From a bacterium (lineage in GTDB: Bacteria; Elusimicrobiota; Elusimicrobia; Elusimicrobiales; UBA9959), in assembly GCA_021786295.1 (NCBI GenBank), contig JAJYNO010000030.1, forward strand, positions 1 through 64,000: a stretch of 64,000 bases of DNA, given 5' to 3'. Below are positions 44,601 through 51,398 of this stretch, piece after piece; within the stretch, counting starts at the first letter, position 1; each line of letters starts with the position of its first letter. The translations under genes and the position numbers were made by a program. Below the pieces are notes generated by a model. That model had not been told where the DNA came from. It did not search any database and was given only the letters and a program-made list of their open reading frames with translations.

Positions 44601-47600
44601 GCACCCAGGTATCCCCGGAAGCGCCGGCCGCAGGCCCGCCCACCGTCATGTAGACGCTCTTGCCGCTGGCGAGGTTGCCGCCCGCGGGCTCTATATGCAC
44701 CCTGACGGCCAGCCTGTCGCCGTTGGCCAGCGAGGTGGCCGAGGCCGCCGCGGTCCAGGTCTGCGCGGCCTCGGATATGCCCAGCTCGGCCACTCCCGTC
44801 TGCACCGAGGCTATCGTGGAGAGGATGTTGCCGGCGCCGTCGGCGCGCAGCAGCTCGGCCGTTATCCCGGCGTTGGCGTTGGTGGCGCTCTCCCAGGCGC
44901 GCAGGTTGAAGGTTACGTTGCCGGAGACTGAGACCGGGGCCAGCGGTCCGGTATACCAGGTCTCGGTCGGGCCGTTGGCCACTTTGGTGAACTGCGAGGC
45001 CGGGCTGGGCGGCGTGACGGTCCCGGCTGTCGCCTTGGTGTAGGTGACGGCCGCCGAACCGCGCAGCGTGGAGAGCACCCTGTCCTCGTTGGCGTCGGGG
45101 TTCGCGGTGGAGGTGGAATCCAGCAGGAAGAGCTTCGTCACGGCCTGCAGCGTGCGGGTGGACTGCGCGGCCATGTAAGCCGTGGCGACGCCGTTGTTGT
45201 TCACCCCGGCCGCGGTGAAATAGTACTGGACGTTGGTGGCCAGCCCGGAGGTGGTCAGGGAGAGGCTGTAGGTGTCGGAGGAGCTGACGACGGCCCCGGC
45301 CGGGTTCAGAGGGTCGGGCGCGGTGGAGACCAGCACCCTGTACATGGCGCCGGCCGGATTGCCGTTGGCCGTCCAGACGAACCGGAGGGAATCCGTCTGC
45401 AGATCGGTAAAGCCCGAGAAGGCCGGCGGATAGGCCAGCAGCGTGGAGGTGGCCGCCGGGGCAGTGTAGGCGCTAAGCGCGCCGTCCGTGTTCTCTCCGG
45501 CCAGCCGGAAATAATAGGTGGTGTCGGAGTAGAGCCCTGAGGTGCTGAAGCTCAGGCCGTAGACGTCCGAGGCGGTGACCGCCGCGCCGCCGGGGTTAAG
45601 CGGGTCCGGAGCGGTGGAAGCCAGCACCCGGTAAAGGCCGGGAGAGTTGTTCCCGTTGGGCAGCCAGTTCAGCGTCAGCGAAGAGGCCGAAACTCCGAAG
45701 GACGAGAAGAGCGGCGGATAGGCGAGCGTCCTGAACTGCTGGGAGGCCGTATAGGAAGTGAGGTCCCCGCTCCGGCCGGCCGCGGCGGCCCGGAAATAGT
45801 ACAGCGTGTCGGGGGAAAGGGAGGAGGCTGTCAGCGCCAGACTGTAAGTGTCCGAGGAGACGACCTGGGCGCCCTGCGGGGTCAGCGGGTTGGGGGCCGT
45901 GGACAGCAGGACCCGGTACAGGGTGCCGGCGGGGTTCCCGTCTGCCGACCAGGTCAGGGAGGCCGAGGAGGCCCAGACCGCCGCCGCCGCTGGGGAGAGC
46001 GGCACGGCCGCCAGCGTGGCCGTGGCCTGCGGCGCCGCGTAGGCCGTCGCCGTCCCGCCGCCGTTCACCGCCGCGGCGGCGAAGTAATAGGTGGTGTTGG
46101 GAGAAAGCCCGGAGGAACTCAGCACCAGGCTGTAGGTGTCGGACGAGCTGGAGACCGCGCCGCCGGGGTTAAGCGGGTCCGGGGCCGTGGACGACACTAC
46201 GCGGTAAAGCGTGCCGGAAGGGTTCCCGCCGGCCGAGAAGGCGAAGTCGGCGGAATTAGCGGAGAGATTGGCGAAACCCGAGAAGACCGGCTGCGCGGCC
46301 AGCGTATACGTGCCGGAGGGGACGGTCCAGGCCGTGGCGGCGCCGTCCTTGTTTATGCCCGCCGCCGTGAAGTAGTACGGCGTATTCGGGATAAGGCTGG
46401 CGGAGGTAAGGGAGACGCCGTAGGTGTCGGAGGAACTGGCCACGGCCCCCCCGGGGTTCAGCGGGTCCGGGGCCGTGGAGGAGAGCACCCTGAACAGCGT
46501 GCCCGGGTAGGCGTTCCCGTTGGCCGACCAGGAGAAGGAGACCTGCGACGCGGAAACGCCGCCGACGGCCGGGGAGGCCGGCGGGTAGGCCAGCAGCGTG
46601 GCGGCGGAAGGGTAGTCGGACCAGGCGCTGCTGCCGCCGGGACCGTTGGCCCGGACGAACAGATAATACCGCGTATCCGGGGAAAGGCCGGGCACCGAAG
46701 CGGAAAGCGCCCCGGCGGTATCGGAGGAAGAGATTATCGGGAACGGCTCCGCGCCAGTGCTGGAAGAGGCGGCGAGGGTGTAGCCGGTGGCCCCGCCCAC
46801 CAGCAGCCAGCTCGCCGTCATCGAGGAGATGTGCGGCGTCAGCGACATGGCCACCGGGGCGGCCAGGAAACCGGCCTGCAGCGTGGGCGTGGAGGCGGCC
46901 GCGGACCAGGCGCTGTAGACGCCGCCGTTGTTGCGGGCCCTCACGACGAAACCGTAGTAGGCGTTCTGGGTCAGGCCGGAGGTGGTGACGTAGAGGTTGT
47001 AGGTGTCCTGGGAGGAGACGGCCGCCCCTGCCGGATTGAGCGGGTCAGCCGCGGTAGAGACCAGCACGGTGTACAGCGTGCCGGGACCGTTGGTTTGCGC
47101 CCAGTCCATCCTTATGGAGTCGGAGCTGACGCCGGTGAAGTCCAGCCCGGAGGGCGCGGCCGCCAGCGTCGAGGTGGCCGCGGCCGCGCTGTAGGCGGTC
47201 GGAACGCCGTCCTTGTTCACCCCGGCCGCCGCGAAATAATAGGTGGTATTGCCGAAGAGGCCAGCCGAGCTCAGGTAACTGTTATAGGTGTCCGAAGAGG
47301 TCGCGGAAGCCGCACCCGGGTTCAGCGGGTCCGGCGCGGTGGAGACCGCCACCCGGAAAAGCGTGCCGGGATAGGCGTCCCCGTTCGGGGAGAAGTTGAA
47401 CTGCACTCCGGTTTCTGAGACGCCGGAAAAAGAGGAGAAGACCGGGGCGTAGGCCAGCAGCGTATGCAGCGTCTGGGCCGGGGTGTACTGGCTCTCGACG
47501 CCGTTGTTGTTGACGGCGGCCGCGCTGAAAGAATAGGCGGTGTCCGGGACGAGCCCGGAGCTGCTGAGCGAAAGGGAATAGGTATCGGAGGAGGTTACCG

Positions 47601-49275
47601 CGGCGCCGGCCGGGTTCAAAGGGTCGGGGGCCGTCGAGACCTTTATCCTGTACAATGTGCCGGCCGGGTTCACCGGGTCCGTGAACGAGAACTGCAGCGA
47701 ATAGGGGCCGGCCCCCGTTATCAGCCCGGAAGCGGGCGCGTCGGCCAGAGTCGAGGTGGCCGCCGCCGCGGAAAAGGCGGACTCCACCCCGTCGGCGTTC
47801 ACGGCAGCCGCCCTGAAATAATAGGTGGTATTGAGCGAGAGCGAAGAGGTGCTGAGGGACAGCCCGTAGACCCCGTGCTGCGTGACGGCCGCGGCGCCCG
47901 GTGAGAGCGGGTCCGGCGCGGTGGAGACCAGAACGCTGTAGAGGGTCCCGCTGGGATTGCCGGAGGCGGACCAGCTGAACCTCATGTCCGCGTCGGTCAC
48001 GGCGGTGAAGCCGGCCGGCGCCGGCACGGCCGCGAGGGTATGGGTGGACTGCGCGGCGGTGTAGGCCGTGACCGCGCCGGCGTAGTTTACAGCGGCCACG
48101 CGGAAATAATAGGCGCTATTGGGCGACAGGCCGGACGTGCTCAGGTAAGTGTTGTAGGTATCGGAGGAGGTCACGGCGGCTCCGGCGGGGGCGAGCGGGT
48201 CCGGCGCGGTGGAGACGTAGACGCGGTAAAGGGTGCCGGCGTGGTTGCCGTTGGCGGCCCAGTTGAAGCGCATCGAGGAGGCGGCCATGCCGTCGAAGTA
48301 GCCCGCGCCGGGAGCGTAAGCCAGCGTGACCGCGGCCGGCCAGGCGGCCCACGAGCTGGAGGTCCCGGAGCCGTTTGTCCGGGCGAAGAGGTAGTAGGTG
48401 GTGTCCGGGCTGAGGGGGCTGACCGCGGCGGAGGGGCCGGCGGAGTCGAACGAGGAGACCACCGTGGACATGCCGGCGTCCAGGGCGGCGGCCAGCGTGT
48501 AGCCGGTGGCCCCGTCCACCAGGCCCCACGAGGGCGTAAGAGAGGTCTGGGCGGCGGTCACGGCCCCAGTGGAAGGATGGGCCGGGGCCAGCGTCTCCGT
48601 CGTCAGCACCCAGGCGTCCCCGTCGGCGCCGGCCGTCGGGCCGTTGAGGTCCGAGGTGACGGTATAGCCGGACCTCATGTTGCTCGTCCCGCCGTCGTCT
48701 ATGTGCAGCCGCACGGCCAGCCGCTGGCCGTTGGCCAGCTGGACCAGCAGCGGCGTCACCTGCCAGTTCTGCAGGGCGGCAGTGGTCCCGAGCTTCGCCC
48801 GCCCGGTGGCTACGGCCGCTATGGTCGAGAGGATATTGCCGGAACCGTCGGCCTGCAGGAGCTCGGCCGTGATCGTGGAGTTTGACTTGGTATTGTTGGT
48901 GTAGGCCCAGAGATTGAAGGTGACGTTGCCCGAGATGGCGACCGCGTCCAGCGGATAGGAATACCAGGTCACCACGCTGCCCCCGGCGGTCTTGGTGAAC
49001 TGCGTGGCCGCGGTAGGCGGCGTCACAGGTCCGGCGGTCGTGTTCTTGACGTAGGAGAGCATCCCCACCCCTTGAAAAGGGTCCAGCTGCATGTACAGGT
49101 CGGTACCGGGGCTGACGGAGGCGGCGGAGTCGTGCAGGTAAAGCGCGGAGGCGGCCAGCGGAGGCGGCGCGGCGCAGAACAGCAGGCCCAGCGCCAGCGG
49201 CAGGACGGCGGAAAGGGCGCGGCGCGCCGCGCGCCCGCCCATCCTCCCCGCGTTTCCGTCTTCCCGCCGGTACAT
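35623..49275 (-). CDS. Giant secreted FN3-repeat/lamin-tail/propeller protein
   Basis: A protein of 4550 residues and 13.65 kb, about a fifth of the window. After a signal peptide (LPLALGLLFCAAPPPLAAS) comes a beta-rich domain (about 45-220) that recurs near 1380-1540. Five FN3-like units of type B (GATGYTLAAS...YYLFVRANG) and about 21 of type A (VSTAPDPLNPAGA...TTYYFRAAAVN) fill residues 220-2925. A propeller-like region follows (about 2930-3300), then two lamin-tail domains (INEVYPTGAAAADDWVELYN near 3565, INEVGYSAGRQFVELYN near 3707), and a C-terminal PQQ-like propeller (4180-4550). No sortase, type-IX or autotransporter signal is seen at its end. It follows the Rrf2 gene by 17 bp. A surface adhesin or sheath role is inference. 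Confidence 0.85.
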   Translation of the reverse strand: MYRREDGNAGRMGGRAARRALSAVLPLALGLLFCAAPPPLAASALYLHDSAASVSPGTDLYMQLDPFQGVGMLSYVKNTTAGPVTPPTAATQFTKTAGGSVVTWYSYPLDAVAISGNVTFNLWAYTNNTKSNSTITAELLQADGSGNILSTIAAVATGRAKLGTTAALQNWQVTPLLVQLANGQRLAVRLHIDDGGTSNMRSGYTVTSDLNGPTAGADGDAWVLTTETLAPAHPSTGAVTAAQTSLTPSWGLVDGATGYTLAAALDAGMSTVVSSFDSAGPSAAVSPLSPDTTYYLFARTNGSGTSSSWAAWPAAVTLAYAPGAGYFDGMAASSMRFNWAANGNHAGTLYRVYVSTAPDPLAPAGAAVTSSDTYNTYLSTSGLSPNSAYYFRVAAVNYAGAVTAYTAAQSTHTLAAVPAPAGFTAVTDADMRFSWSASGNPSGTLYSVLVSTAPDPLSPGAAAVTQHGVYGLSLSTSSLSLNTTYYFRAAAVNADGVESAFSAAAATSTLADAPASGLITGAGPYSLQFSFTDPVNPAGTLYRIKVSTAPDPLNPAGAAVTSSDTYSLSLSSSGLVPDTAYSFSAAAVNNNGVESQYTPAQTLHTLLAYAPVFSSFSGVSETGVQFNFSPNGDAYPGTLFRVAVSTAPDPLNPGAASATSSDTYNSYLSSAGLFGNTTYYFAAAGVNKDGVPTAYSAAAATSTLAAAPSGLDFTGVSSDSIRMDWAQTNGPGTLYTVLVSTAADPLNPAGAAVSSQDTYNLYVTTSGLTQNAYYGFVVRARNNGGVYSAWSAAASTPTLQAGFLAAPVAMSLTPHISSMTASWLLVGGATGYTLAASSSTGAEPFPIISSSDTAGALSASVPGLSPDTRYYLFVRANGPGGSSAWSDYPSAATLLAYPPASPAVGGVSASQVSFSWSANGNAYPGTLFRVLSSTAPDPLNPGGAVASSSDTYGVSLTSASLIPNTPYYFTAAGINKDGAATAWTVPSGTYTLAAQPVFSGFANLSANSADFAFSAGGNPSGTLYRVVSSTAPDPLNPGGAVSSSSDTYSLVLSSSGLSPNTTYYFAAAAVNGGGTATAYAAPQATATLAAVPLSPAAAAVWASSASLTWSADGNPAGTLYRVLLSTAPNPLTPQGAQVVSSDTYSLALTASSLSPDTLYYFRAAAAGRSGDLTSYTASQQFRTLAYPPLFSSFGVSASSLTLNWLPNGNNSPGLYRVLASTAPDPLNPGGAAVTASDVYGLSFSTSGLYSDTTYYFRLAGENTDGALSAYTAPAATSTLLAYPPAFSGFTDLQTDSLRFVWTANGNPAGAMYRVLVSTAPDPLNPAGAVVSSSDTYSLSLTTSGLATNVQYYFTAAGVNNNGVATAYMAAQSTRTLQAVTKLFLLDSTSTANPDANEDRVLSTLRGSAAVTYTKATAGTVTPPSPASQFTKVANGPTETWYTGPLAPVSVSGNVTFNLRAWESATNANAGITAELLRADGAGNILSTIASVQTGVAELGISEAAQTWTAAASATSLANGDRLAVRVHIEPAGGNLASGKSVYMTVGGPAAGASGDTWVQLLQTLPPASPSTSAVANVGASQLGASWGLVNETTGYTLAASVNPANPPLPVYASSSTLGDLGATLSVPALSPNTTYYLFVRSSREGLSSPWAAYPGTSTLLAYPPAASGFAGVGSGAVQFNWSANGNAYPGTLFRVLSSTAPDPLNPGGAAVVSSYTYSLSLSSSGLSPDTTYYFRVAGVNNNNVPTAYTAALGTATLLAYPPLSSGFTGISQTSVQFNWSANGDAYPGTLFKVVSSTAPDPLNPGGAVAVSSYTYNLFLSSSGLAANTTYYFRVAGVNKNGAATAYTAAAGTATLTYQPAFAGFSSVTAGSVLFGWTGAGNPAGTLYKVLSSTAPDPANPGGAVVASSYTYALSLSSSGLSADTTYYFRAAAVNANGVASAYTAAAGTATLLGYPPLFSNFTGVAAGAVQFNWSANGNAYPGTLYRVLSSTAPDPANPAGAAVASSDTYSLSLSSSGLAADTTYYFRVAGVNKNGVATAYTVAAGTATLLAYPPLPAGFSGVTESGLQFNWAANGDVYPGTLFRVVSSTAPDPLNPGGAVALSSYTYGLALSSQGLAGNTTYYFTAAGVNKNGVPTAYTAVSATSTLANAPSGLYSTGVTTQAAQVNWAGGSNGPGTLYYVLVSTAPDPLLPSGAAVSSAYTYNLYVSTAGLEPLTYYYFRVSAFNNNGVQTAWSAPPFQAQTLATGQIGSPAAGSITGVFVSSMSASWDLVPGATGYTLAASLAPDDPPAVIAASSTTVNGENAASLSGLTPDTSYYLFVRANGQGTSGVWLAYPHRATLLAYPPAFSGFSEVYASSGVFSWSANGNAYPGTLYRVLSSTAPDPLSPAGAAVASSDTYALSLSASGLAADTTYYFRVAGVNKDGALTDYTAPQATATWANPPLPSGFSGVGAAALQFNWAANGDRVPGTLYRVLVSTAPDPLNPAGAPVTSSDTYGLSLSTSGLSADTTYYFRAAALGISGVASAYSAAQGTATLVAYPPLPAGFTNVTETALQFNWSANGDRDPGTLYHVLSSTAPDPLAPSGAVVASSFTYNLYLGGAALAPNTTRYFTLAAVNRNGVETSYTAVAGTSTLANPPLTALSTFSAVTSQGFTASWSPNSNPAGTVYQVQASTAPDFNPGAYAQVTASTAPLQGTSYAFSGLLSGSLYYFRLRAQNNNGVYTSYAQLGSTATLRLPAPVPAQVTQVSTYSLTASWSLVGGATGYLLAASVNPASPPSPVYASSETAAAQASVYQPALALNTTYFLFVRAEGPGDASDWAAYPPASTLANQPAAPGAVFGAVTDNGFSVAWDANSNPLGATLYQVQVSTASDFNSGAANQVTFSTAPVYGPGAAFSGLSSNTYYYARVRAANNDGSYTAWTGLGYVKTLILPVLHSAGDGVLLYGQAGNSAPQFRNYYGASNSFSPVQATLSGIPGSLFVIKTDPLTTKQEAVAGYVANGTLHVLCSDGANWEEEWTQYVGGDASTRRFDIAYESNSGDAVVLYSHNVSGSSQLGYRVKSGAAGCGQSGWSADASLSPLNTAGIVQWVKLASDPRADQNDIAAIWADNASRLDAMVWNGSSWENEPSQPLETSLEAVSAAQDVEDFAVQYEATTGNIMVVWANSSGGSGTNGVRYARAVWTGGSPLHTWSAPATPPTFTDDATNLTLAANPASSEMVFASIGNSRGYLQAGYWNGSAWTDTAGLVTTAQKPQAGTRLVAAAWLSSGTVTRSVITYDNANSTTLGWITGSGGTFTKQTAFSPTPAFASPQVRYSMRQDPVNRDRAIAAVADSNYDLFGKRVIMNSAGTFTWSDADGGAALETSLSSAAVAGDSFEFWPAPPTTTFDQSAYRVFADSDSTDVGAPLAAQDTLATLPSAGSAFRLRQLVDIGNVDLPLNGQGFRLQFAGMGDGTCAAPSNGTPAAYTDVTSTTALAFNNNPSVADNTPLTADANDPRYGTHITIDQTYVEQNNSTNTVAAIPRGEDGMWDFSLKDNGLTPGAVYCLRLVKDTGVQLEGYTVYPQVLVPAPVQINEVYPTGAAAADDWVELYNNTSSTPSLAGWKLNYVESTIDIGGSANTLWTGQAGAVINAYSTFTITNLPVALNGAQSYYVSLVNPAGAAADQVQWPGPGVMSLGESFARITDGNPYFEIDPTPTKGYSNSVSTDSLLINEVGYSAGRQFVELYNSSPVSTRTLAGYSLRDSVSSQNGAVFRFTRKIYPLDYALLDYSSVGDDGKTFADVFGAAGPSPAGDFLALENSTGSTVDMVTWQSGAAYSRYNYKGALTDYPSHAPAGAATSIARGPTEGADTGNDAADFYVSAFVTPASRNNGAGTAAPDTLYLPGDNSAPRYLSRRFGLSLALGAASSGGGNNIVFERTGGSADLHSPHLYRLADIGFDLSALTRQTTAQTGYAFYDQDGSPLVSSASYRMILNSSTGTASAPPIVLDTVTYDASVQAVTASTDAPRWMNDASRAAVIRLDVSNNSPAGFNPIELATVTFRLLDPALNPLTQAAARSLFNAVMLVRDSNGYAGVYEPALDVTTAAYVPMNSISVDALGFSTLTVSQQYLSEASVPAASTSTFFLVLESTAGASAASPDTFLASLSPASAVIADGPDLLAQDFSPSADVRTDSVTLIAPALPPAGSTWPYITPSSAAINTMATSYDGTSLSPRIYAASTDGHLRALSPGGLLLWDFATSPLSPINSNPTDAGTAGDIYFADDAGDVYKVQDNGTSASLVWKRSLGVQIRSGLIDSGTSLYFGASDNAMHCIDKTSASGADCAGWIDLPVSGVVSNTPLVDDRTGVNASWIGTESGALVEFRTGTGGQVASASLGSVIYSSPFGDVASVSPTNKLYITSSDGYLYAVPLDLGSANHVYPPAQAGAPSHSSPFLWPVMDNGERFVYYGDDSGLLHKVSTQTWTEPAGWPFQAGGAIRTGPVVVPASFAGLPAGQDYVYFGCDDGYIYAVNINTGQLRTGWPVATGGPVRADPVFDGDNDTVSVGSSDGRVYAVYVGP
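40500..48600 (-). repeat. Tandem FN3-coding DNA repeats
   Basis: About 26 repeat units of roughly 240-290 bp, each coding one FN3-like domain. Neighbouring units, especially at 43000-44300, share long stretches coding SSTAPDPLNPGGA and DTTYYFRVAGVNKNG, which suggests recent duplication or gene conversion. Assembly collapse or copy-number change is likely here. Confidence 0.85.
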
Positions 49276-49292
49276 GGTCTTTTACCTGCGCC

Positions 49293-49709
49293 TCACGGCG
49301 CGTCCGCCGTCTTCCCGCCCCCGCCCTGGCGCTCCTCTTGGCGCGCGCTCTCTATTATGTCCTGCACGGTCAGGCCCACCAGCCAATGATTGACCTCGGC
49401 GCGCAGCGTCTCGTAGAGCTTGTTCGGCACCTGCGCCCTCTCCGACTTCGGCGCCCCGTTGAAGGTGAAGGCCTCCATCAGCTGCCAGACGCTGATGTCG
49501 TCCAGGTCTTTCGCCAGCCTGTAGCCCCGGCCTTTCTGCGACTCCACGAAACCGGCGTGGACCAGGGCCTGCAGCACCTTGGTGCAGTAAGGCGAGGGGA
49601 GGCCCTGGAAGCGCGAAATGTCCGCCACCTGGTTCCAGCTCCCGCCGTCGTTCTGTCCCAGGTAGTGCAGGCAGGCCAGTCCGTACGCCAGGGTCCTGTT
49701 CATCCGCAT
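49293..49709 (-). CDS. Rrf2-family transcriptional regulator
   Basis: A winged-helix regulator of 138 residues, starting MRMNRTLAYGLACLHYL, the usual Rrf2 opening, with the recognition region GSWNQVADISRFQGLPSPYCTKVLQAL and wing GFVESQKGRGYRLAK. Only two Cys are present (13 and 42) and they are not in the C-terminal cluster position of IscR or NsrR, so an Fe-S cluster of that type is unlikely. The start at 49709 is chosen for the conserved N-terminus and the GAGG site; a longer frame lacks conservation. It is 17 bp before the giant FN3 gene and has two palindromes upstream. Confidence 0.88.
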   Translation of the reverse strand: MRMNRTLAYGLACLHYLGQNDGGSWNQVADISRFQGLPSPYCTKVLQALVHAGFVESQKGRGYRLAKDLDDISVWQLMEAFTFNGAPKSERAQVPNKLYETLRAEVNHWLVGLTVQDIIESARQEERQGGGGKTADAP

Positions 49710-49758
49710 GATATGCCTCGCCTTTGGCTCCGGCTCAGGCCGGCCGGCACGACAAGAG

Positions 49759-49783
49759 CCATCGGACAAAAATTATCCGATGG
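49759..49783. promoter_or_regulatory. Candidate Rrf2 operator (25-bp palindrome)
   Basis: CCATCGGA and TCCGATGG flank an AT-rich centre (CAAAAATTA). Its form, ATCGGA-N9-TCCGAT, resembles operators of Rrf2-family proteins. It lies 50 bp before the Rrf2 start, between promoter and gene. No T run follows on either strand, so it is not a terminator. Confidence 0.55.
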
Positions 49784-49831
49784 CGGCCCAAAAAAAGAAC
49801 GGCTCCAGAAGATCGCGCCGTCCGTCCCGTC

Positions 49832-49864
49832 CTGATAGTATATCAGAGATACAGTGCTAGTCAA
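49832..49864 (-). promoter_or_regulatory. Promoter of the Rrf2-giant protein unit
   Basis: On the minus strand TTGACT (49859-49864) and TATACT (49837-49842) are 16 bp apart, a good sigma-70 promoter. The -10 box lies inside a perfect palindrome, CTGATA-GTA-TATCAG (49832-49846), a second possible operator. Confidence 0.65.
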
Positions 49865-49878
49865 GGCCCGAAAAAGGC

Positions 49879-50916
49879 CTATTTGCCGGCCGCGGCGCGC
49901 AGTACTGAAGCGGCCTCGCAGGTTCGAGGCGGAGGCTTCAGCGGGTCCCCGGTCTCCAGCAGGTTCAACCCCGGACAAAGGCCGCAATACCCGGCGTCCT
50001 TGCAGCCGGCGCAGCCCCTCAGGTCCTTTCCCGACAGGCCGCGCCAGCGTTCCAGCCAGGCGGAATCCCTCCAGAGCGCCGGGAAAGACCGCCGGGCGAG
50101 GTTCCCCAGCTTTACCGGCAGCTGCAGGCATGGATAGAGCTCCCCGGAAGGACCCACGGCGCAGACGTTGCGTCCGGCGCCGCATATAAAGCCCTCCTGG
50201 AAGCCCTCTTCCGGGGTTTTCTCCGGTCCTTTGGCCCCGCCGTAGACCTGCCTTACCGCCCGCCTGAGCGCCGCGCCGGAAAGCCGGTATCCCAGGGCGG
50301 CCCCGTCGCCGTCGTTCCCGGGCGCGATGGAAAGATCGAAGGAGATGGAAAAACCCTCCAGGGCCGCCAGCCTTTTCAGGCGGCCGGCCTGGCCCGCGTT
50401 CAGCGTCATCAGCGGCGTCTTCATCTTCACCGCCACGCCTTTCATTTTCAACAGGCGGGCGGCGGCCAGGCTGCGGGCGAACGCCCCCCTTACGCCGGTC
50501 ACGCGGTCATGGACCGCGGGGGAGCCGTAGAAACTCATCTCGAAAGCCGACACGCCGGCCTCTTTCAGCTCCGCGGCCAGCTCCGGAGTCAGGCCGTGCC
50601 CGGTGGAGAAGACCCTGACGTCGAACCTCAGTTCCCCGGCGTGGCGGCACAGTTCGGCCAGGTCCGGCCGGAGCAGAGGCTCCCCCCCTGTAAAGACCAG
50701 GTACAGCCCGCCGGCGGCGGCCAGGCCGGACAGTATCCTTTTCCACTCGGCCGTAGGCAGCTCCGGCGGCCTCGCGGCGCGGCCGCGGGTCTCCGGCAGA
50801 TAGCAGTGCAGGCAGGAAAGCGGACAGCGCCGGGTAAGCTCCGCGGTGACCAGGACCGGGACGCAGCGGGAAAGGCTCAGCGCGTTGAGCCTGGCGGAAG
50901 GGGCGCCTTCACTCAT
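49879..50916 (-). CDS. Radical SAM/SPASM peptide-modifying enzyme
   Basis: A 345-residue enzyme with the radical SAM motif CPLSCLHC near residue 35, the SAM-binding GGEPLL near 77, and a C-terminal SPASM region rich in Cys: ICGAGRNVCAVGPSGELYPCLQL and GCAGCKDAGYCGLCPGLN, enough to bind auxiliary Fe-S clusters. This architecture is typical of maturases for ribosomally made peptides (sactipeptide, PqqE or quinone-cofactor types) and of anaerobic sulfatase maturases. The neighbours (PqqD, 45-residue Cys peptide, peptidase, HprK-like kinase) favour a peptide substrate. The start overlaps the peptidase gene by 8 bp. A longer upstream reading of the frame was rejected. Confidence 0.88.
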   Translation of the reverse strand: MSEGAPSARLNALSLSRCVPVLVTAELTRRCPLSCLHCYLPETRGRAARPPELPTAEWKRILSGLAAAGGLYLVFTGGEPLLRPDLAELCRHAGELRFDVRVFSTGHGLTPELAAELKEAGVSAFEMSFYGSPAVHDRVTGVRGAFARSLAAARLLKMKGVAVKMKTPLMTLNAGQAGRLKRLAALEGFSISFDLSIAPGNDGDGAALGYRLSGAALRRAVRQVYGGAKGPEKTPEEGFQEGFICGAGRNVCAVGPSGELYPCLQLPVKLGNLARRSFPALWRDSAWLERWRGLSGKDLRGCAGCKDAGYCGLCPGLNLLETGDPLKPPPRTCEAASVLRAAAGK

Positions 50917-51232
50917 GCCGGAAAACCCTGGAAAGGGCACGGCGCAGCCTGGAATAGAAGAGGCCCGGCAGCCCCCCAGACAGCGGCCCGCCCAGCGCCC
51001 GGCCGCGCACGTCCCCCCAGGGGACGAAGTGCGGCACCAGCCGTCCGGCGTCGTCGCCGAACCAGGCTCCGTCGCCCGAAGCGCGCAGCACGCGGTGAAG
51101 CAGCTCGCGGCCCCTCCAGGAATAGACGGCGCAGTCGCCGGGCCGGGGTCTGGCCGCGCGGACGAGCGCGACCCCCCCCGGTCTGAAGACCGGCAGCATG
51201 CTGGACCCCTCCAGTCTGAACGCCCGCGGCAT
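50909..51232 (-). CDS. S24/S26-like peptidase (Ser-His type)
   Basis: A small protein of 107 residues: MPRAFRLEGSSMLPVFRPGGVALV has the Ser11-containing GSSM motif of S24/S26 peptidases. RPGDCAVYSWRGRELLHRVL and WFGDDAGR match the HR and GD boxes of Ser-His signal peptidases (SipW/Sec11-like), with His in place of the usual Lys. There is no obvious membrane anchor. It starts 1 bp after the precursor stop (TAGCATG), so its synthesis is coupled to the precursor's. A role in cutting the peptide leader is inferred. Confidence 0.75.
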   Translation of the reverse strand: MPRAFRLEGSSMLPVFRPGGVALVRAARPRPGDCAVYSWRGRELLHRVLRASGDGAWFGDDAGRLVPHFVPWGDVRGRALGGPLSGGLPGLFYSRLRRALSRVFRHE

Positions 51233-51233
51233 G

Positions 51234-51371
51234 CTAGGAGGCCTTCTTGAGGCTCTTGCAGGCCAGCTGGCCTATGGGGCCGGCGACGCACTTGCCGCAC
51301 GCCAGCGCGGCCGTCTCGAACACCTTTTCCGTCTTCAACGAGGGCTTCTCGTACCTTTTCTTTTTCTTCAT
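51234..51371 (-). CDS. Putative RiPP precursor peptide (45 residues, three Cys)
   Basis: A short frame of 45 codons between the pqqD-like and peptidase genes. The peptide begins MKKKKRYEKPSLKTEKVFE, like leader regions recognised by PqqD-type RREs (YEKPxL...EKVFE), followed by TAALACGKCVAGPIGQLACK with Cys25, Cys28 and Cys38, and ends SLKKAS. The Gly/Ala/Cys-rich half looks like a core for thioether crosslinks. The context on both sides, coupling to the peptidase (1-bp gap) and strand all support expression. It would not be called by an ORF cut-off of 60 residues. Confidence 0.75.
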   Translation of the reverse strand: MKKKKRYEKPSLKTEKVFETAALACGKCVAGPIGQLACKSLKKAS

Positions 51372-51398
51372 ATCCGATCCTTGGCGCCGGGGCGCGGT

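Noticed and set aside
40500-48600. Regularly spaced repeats resembling a CRISPR-like array
   Set aside because: The repeats are 240-290 bp, imperfect and in frame throughout one coding sequence; they encode FN3-like domains.
49759-49783. Hairpin as a terminator of the RiPP cluster or of rrf2
   Set aside because: It lies upstream of rrf2, and neither strand has a T run after the stem; a DNA-binding site explains it better.
49879-51300. A single 473-residue radical SAM protein reading through the peptidase gene
   Set aside because: The first 128 residues are an out-of-frame reading of the peptidase and precursor genes, with no conserved sequence; the ATG at 50916 begins the real protein.
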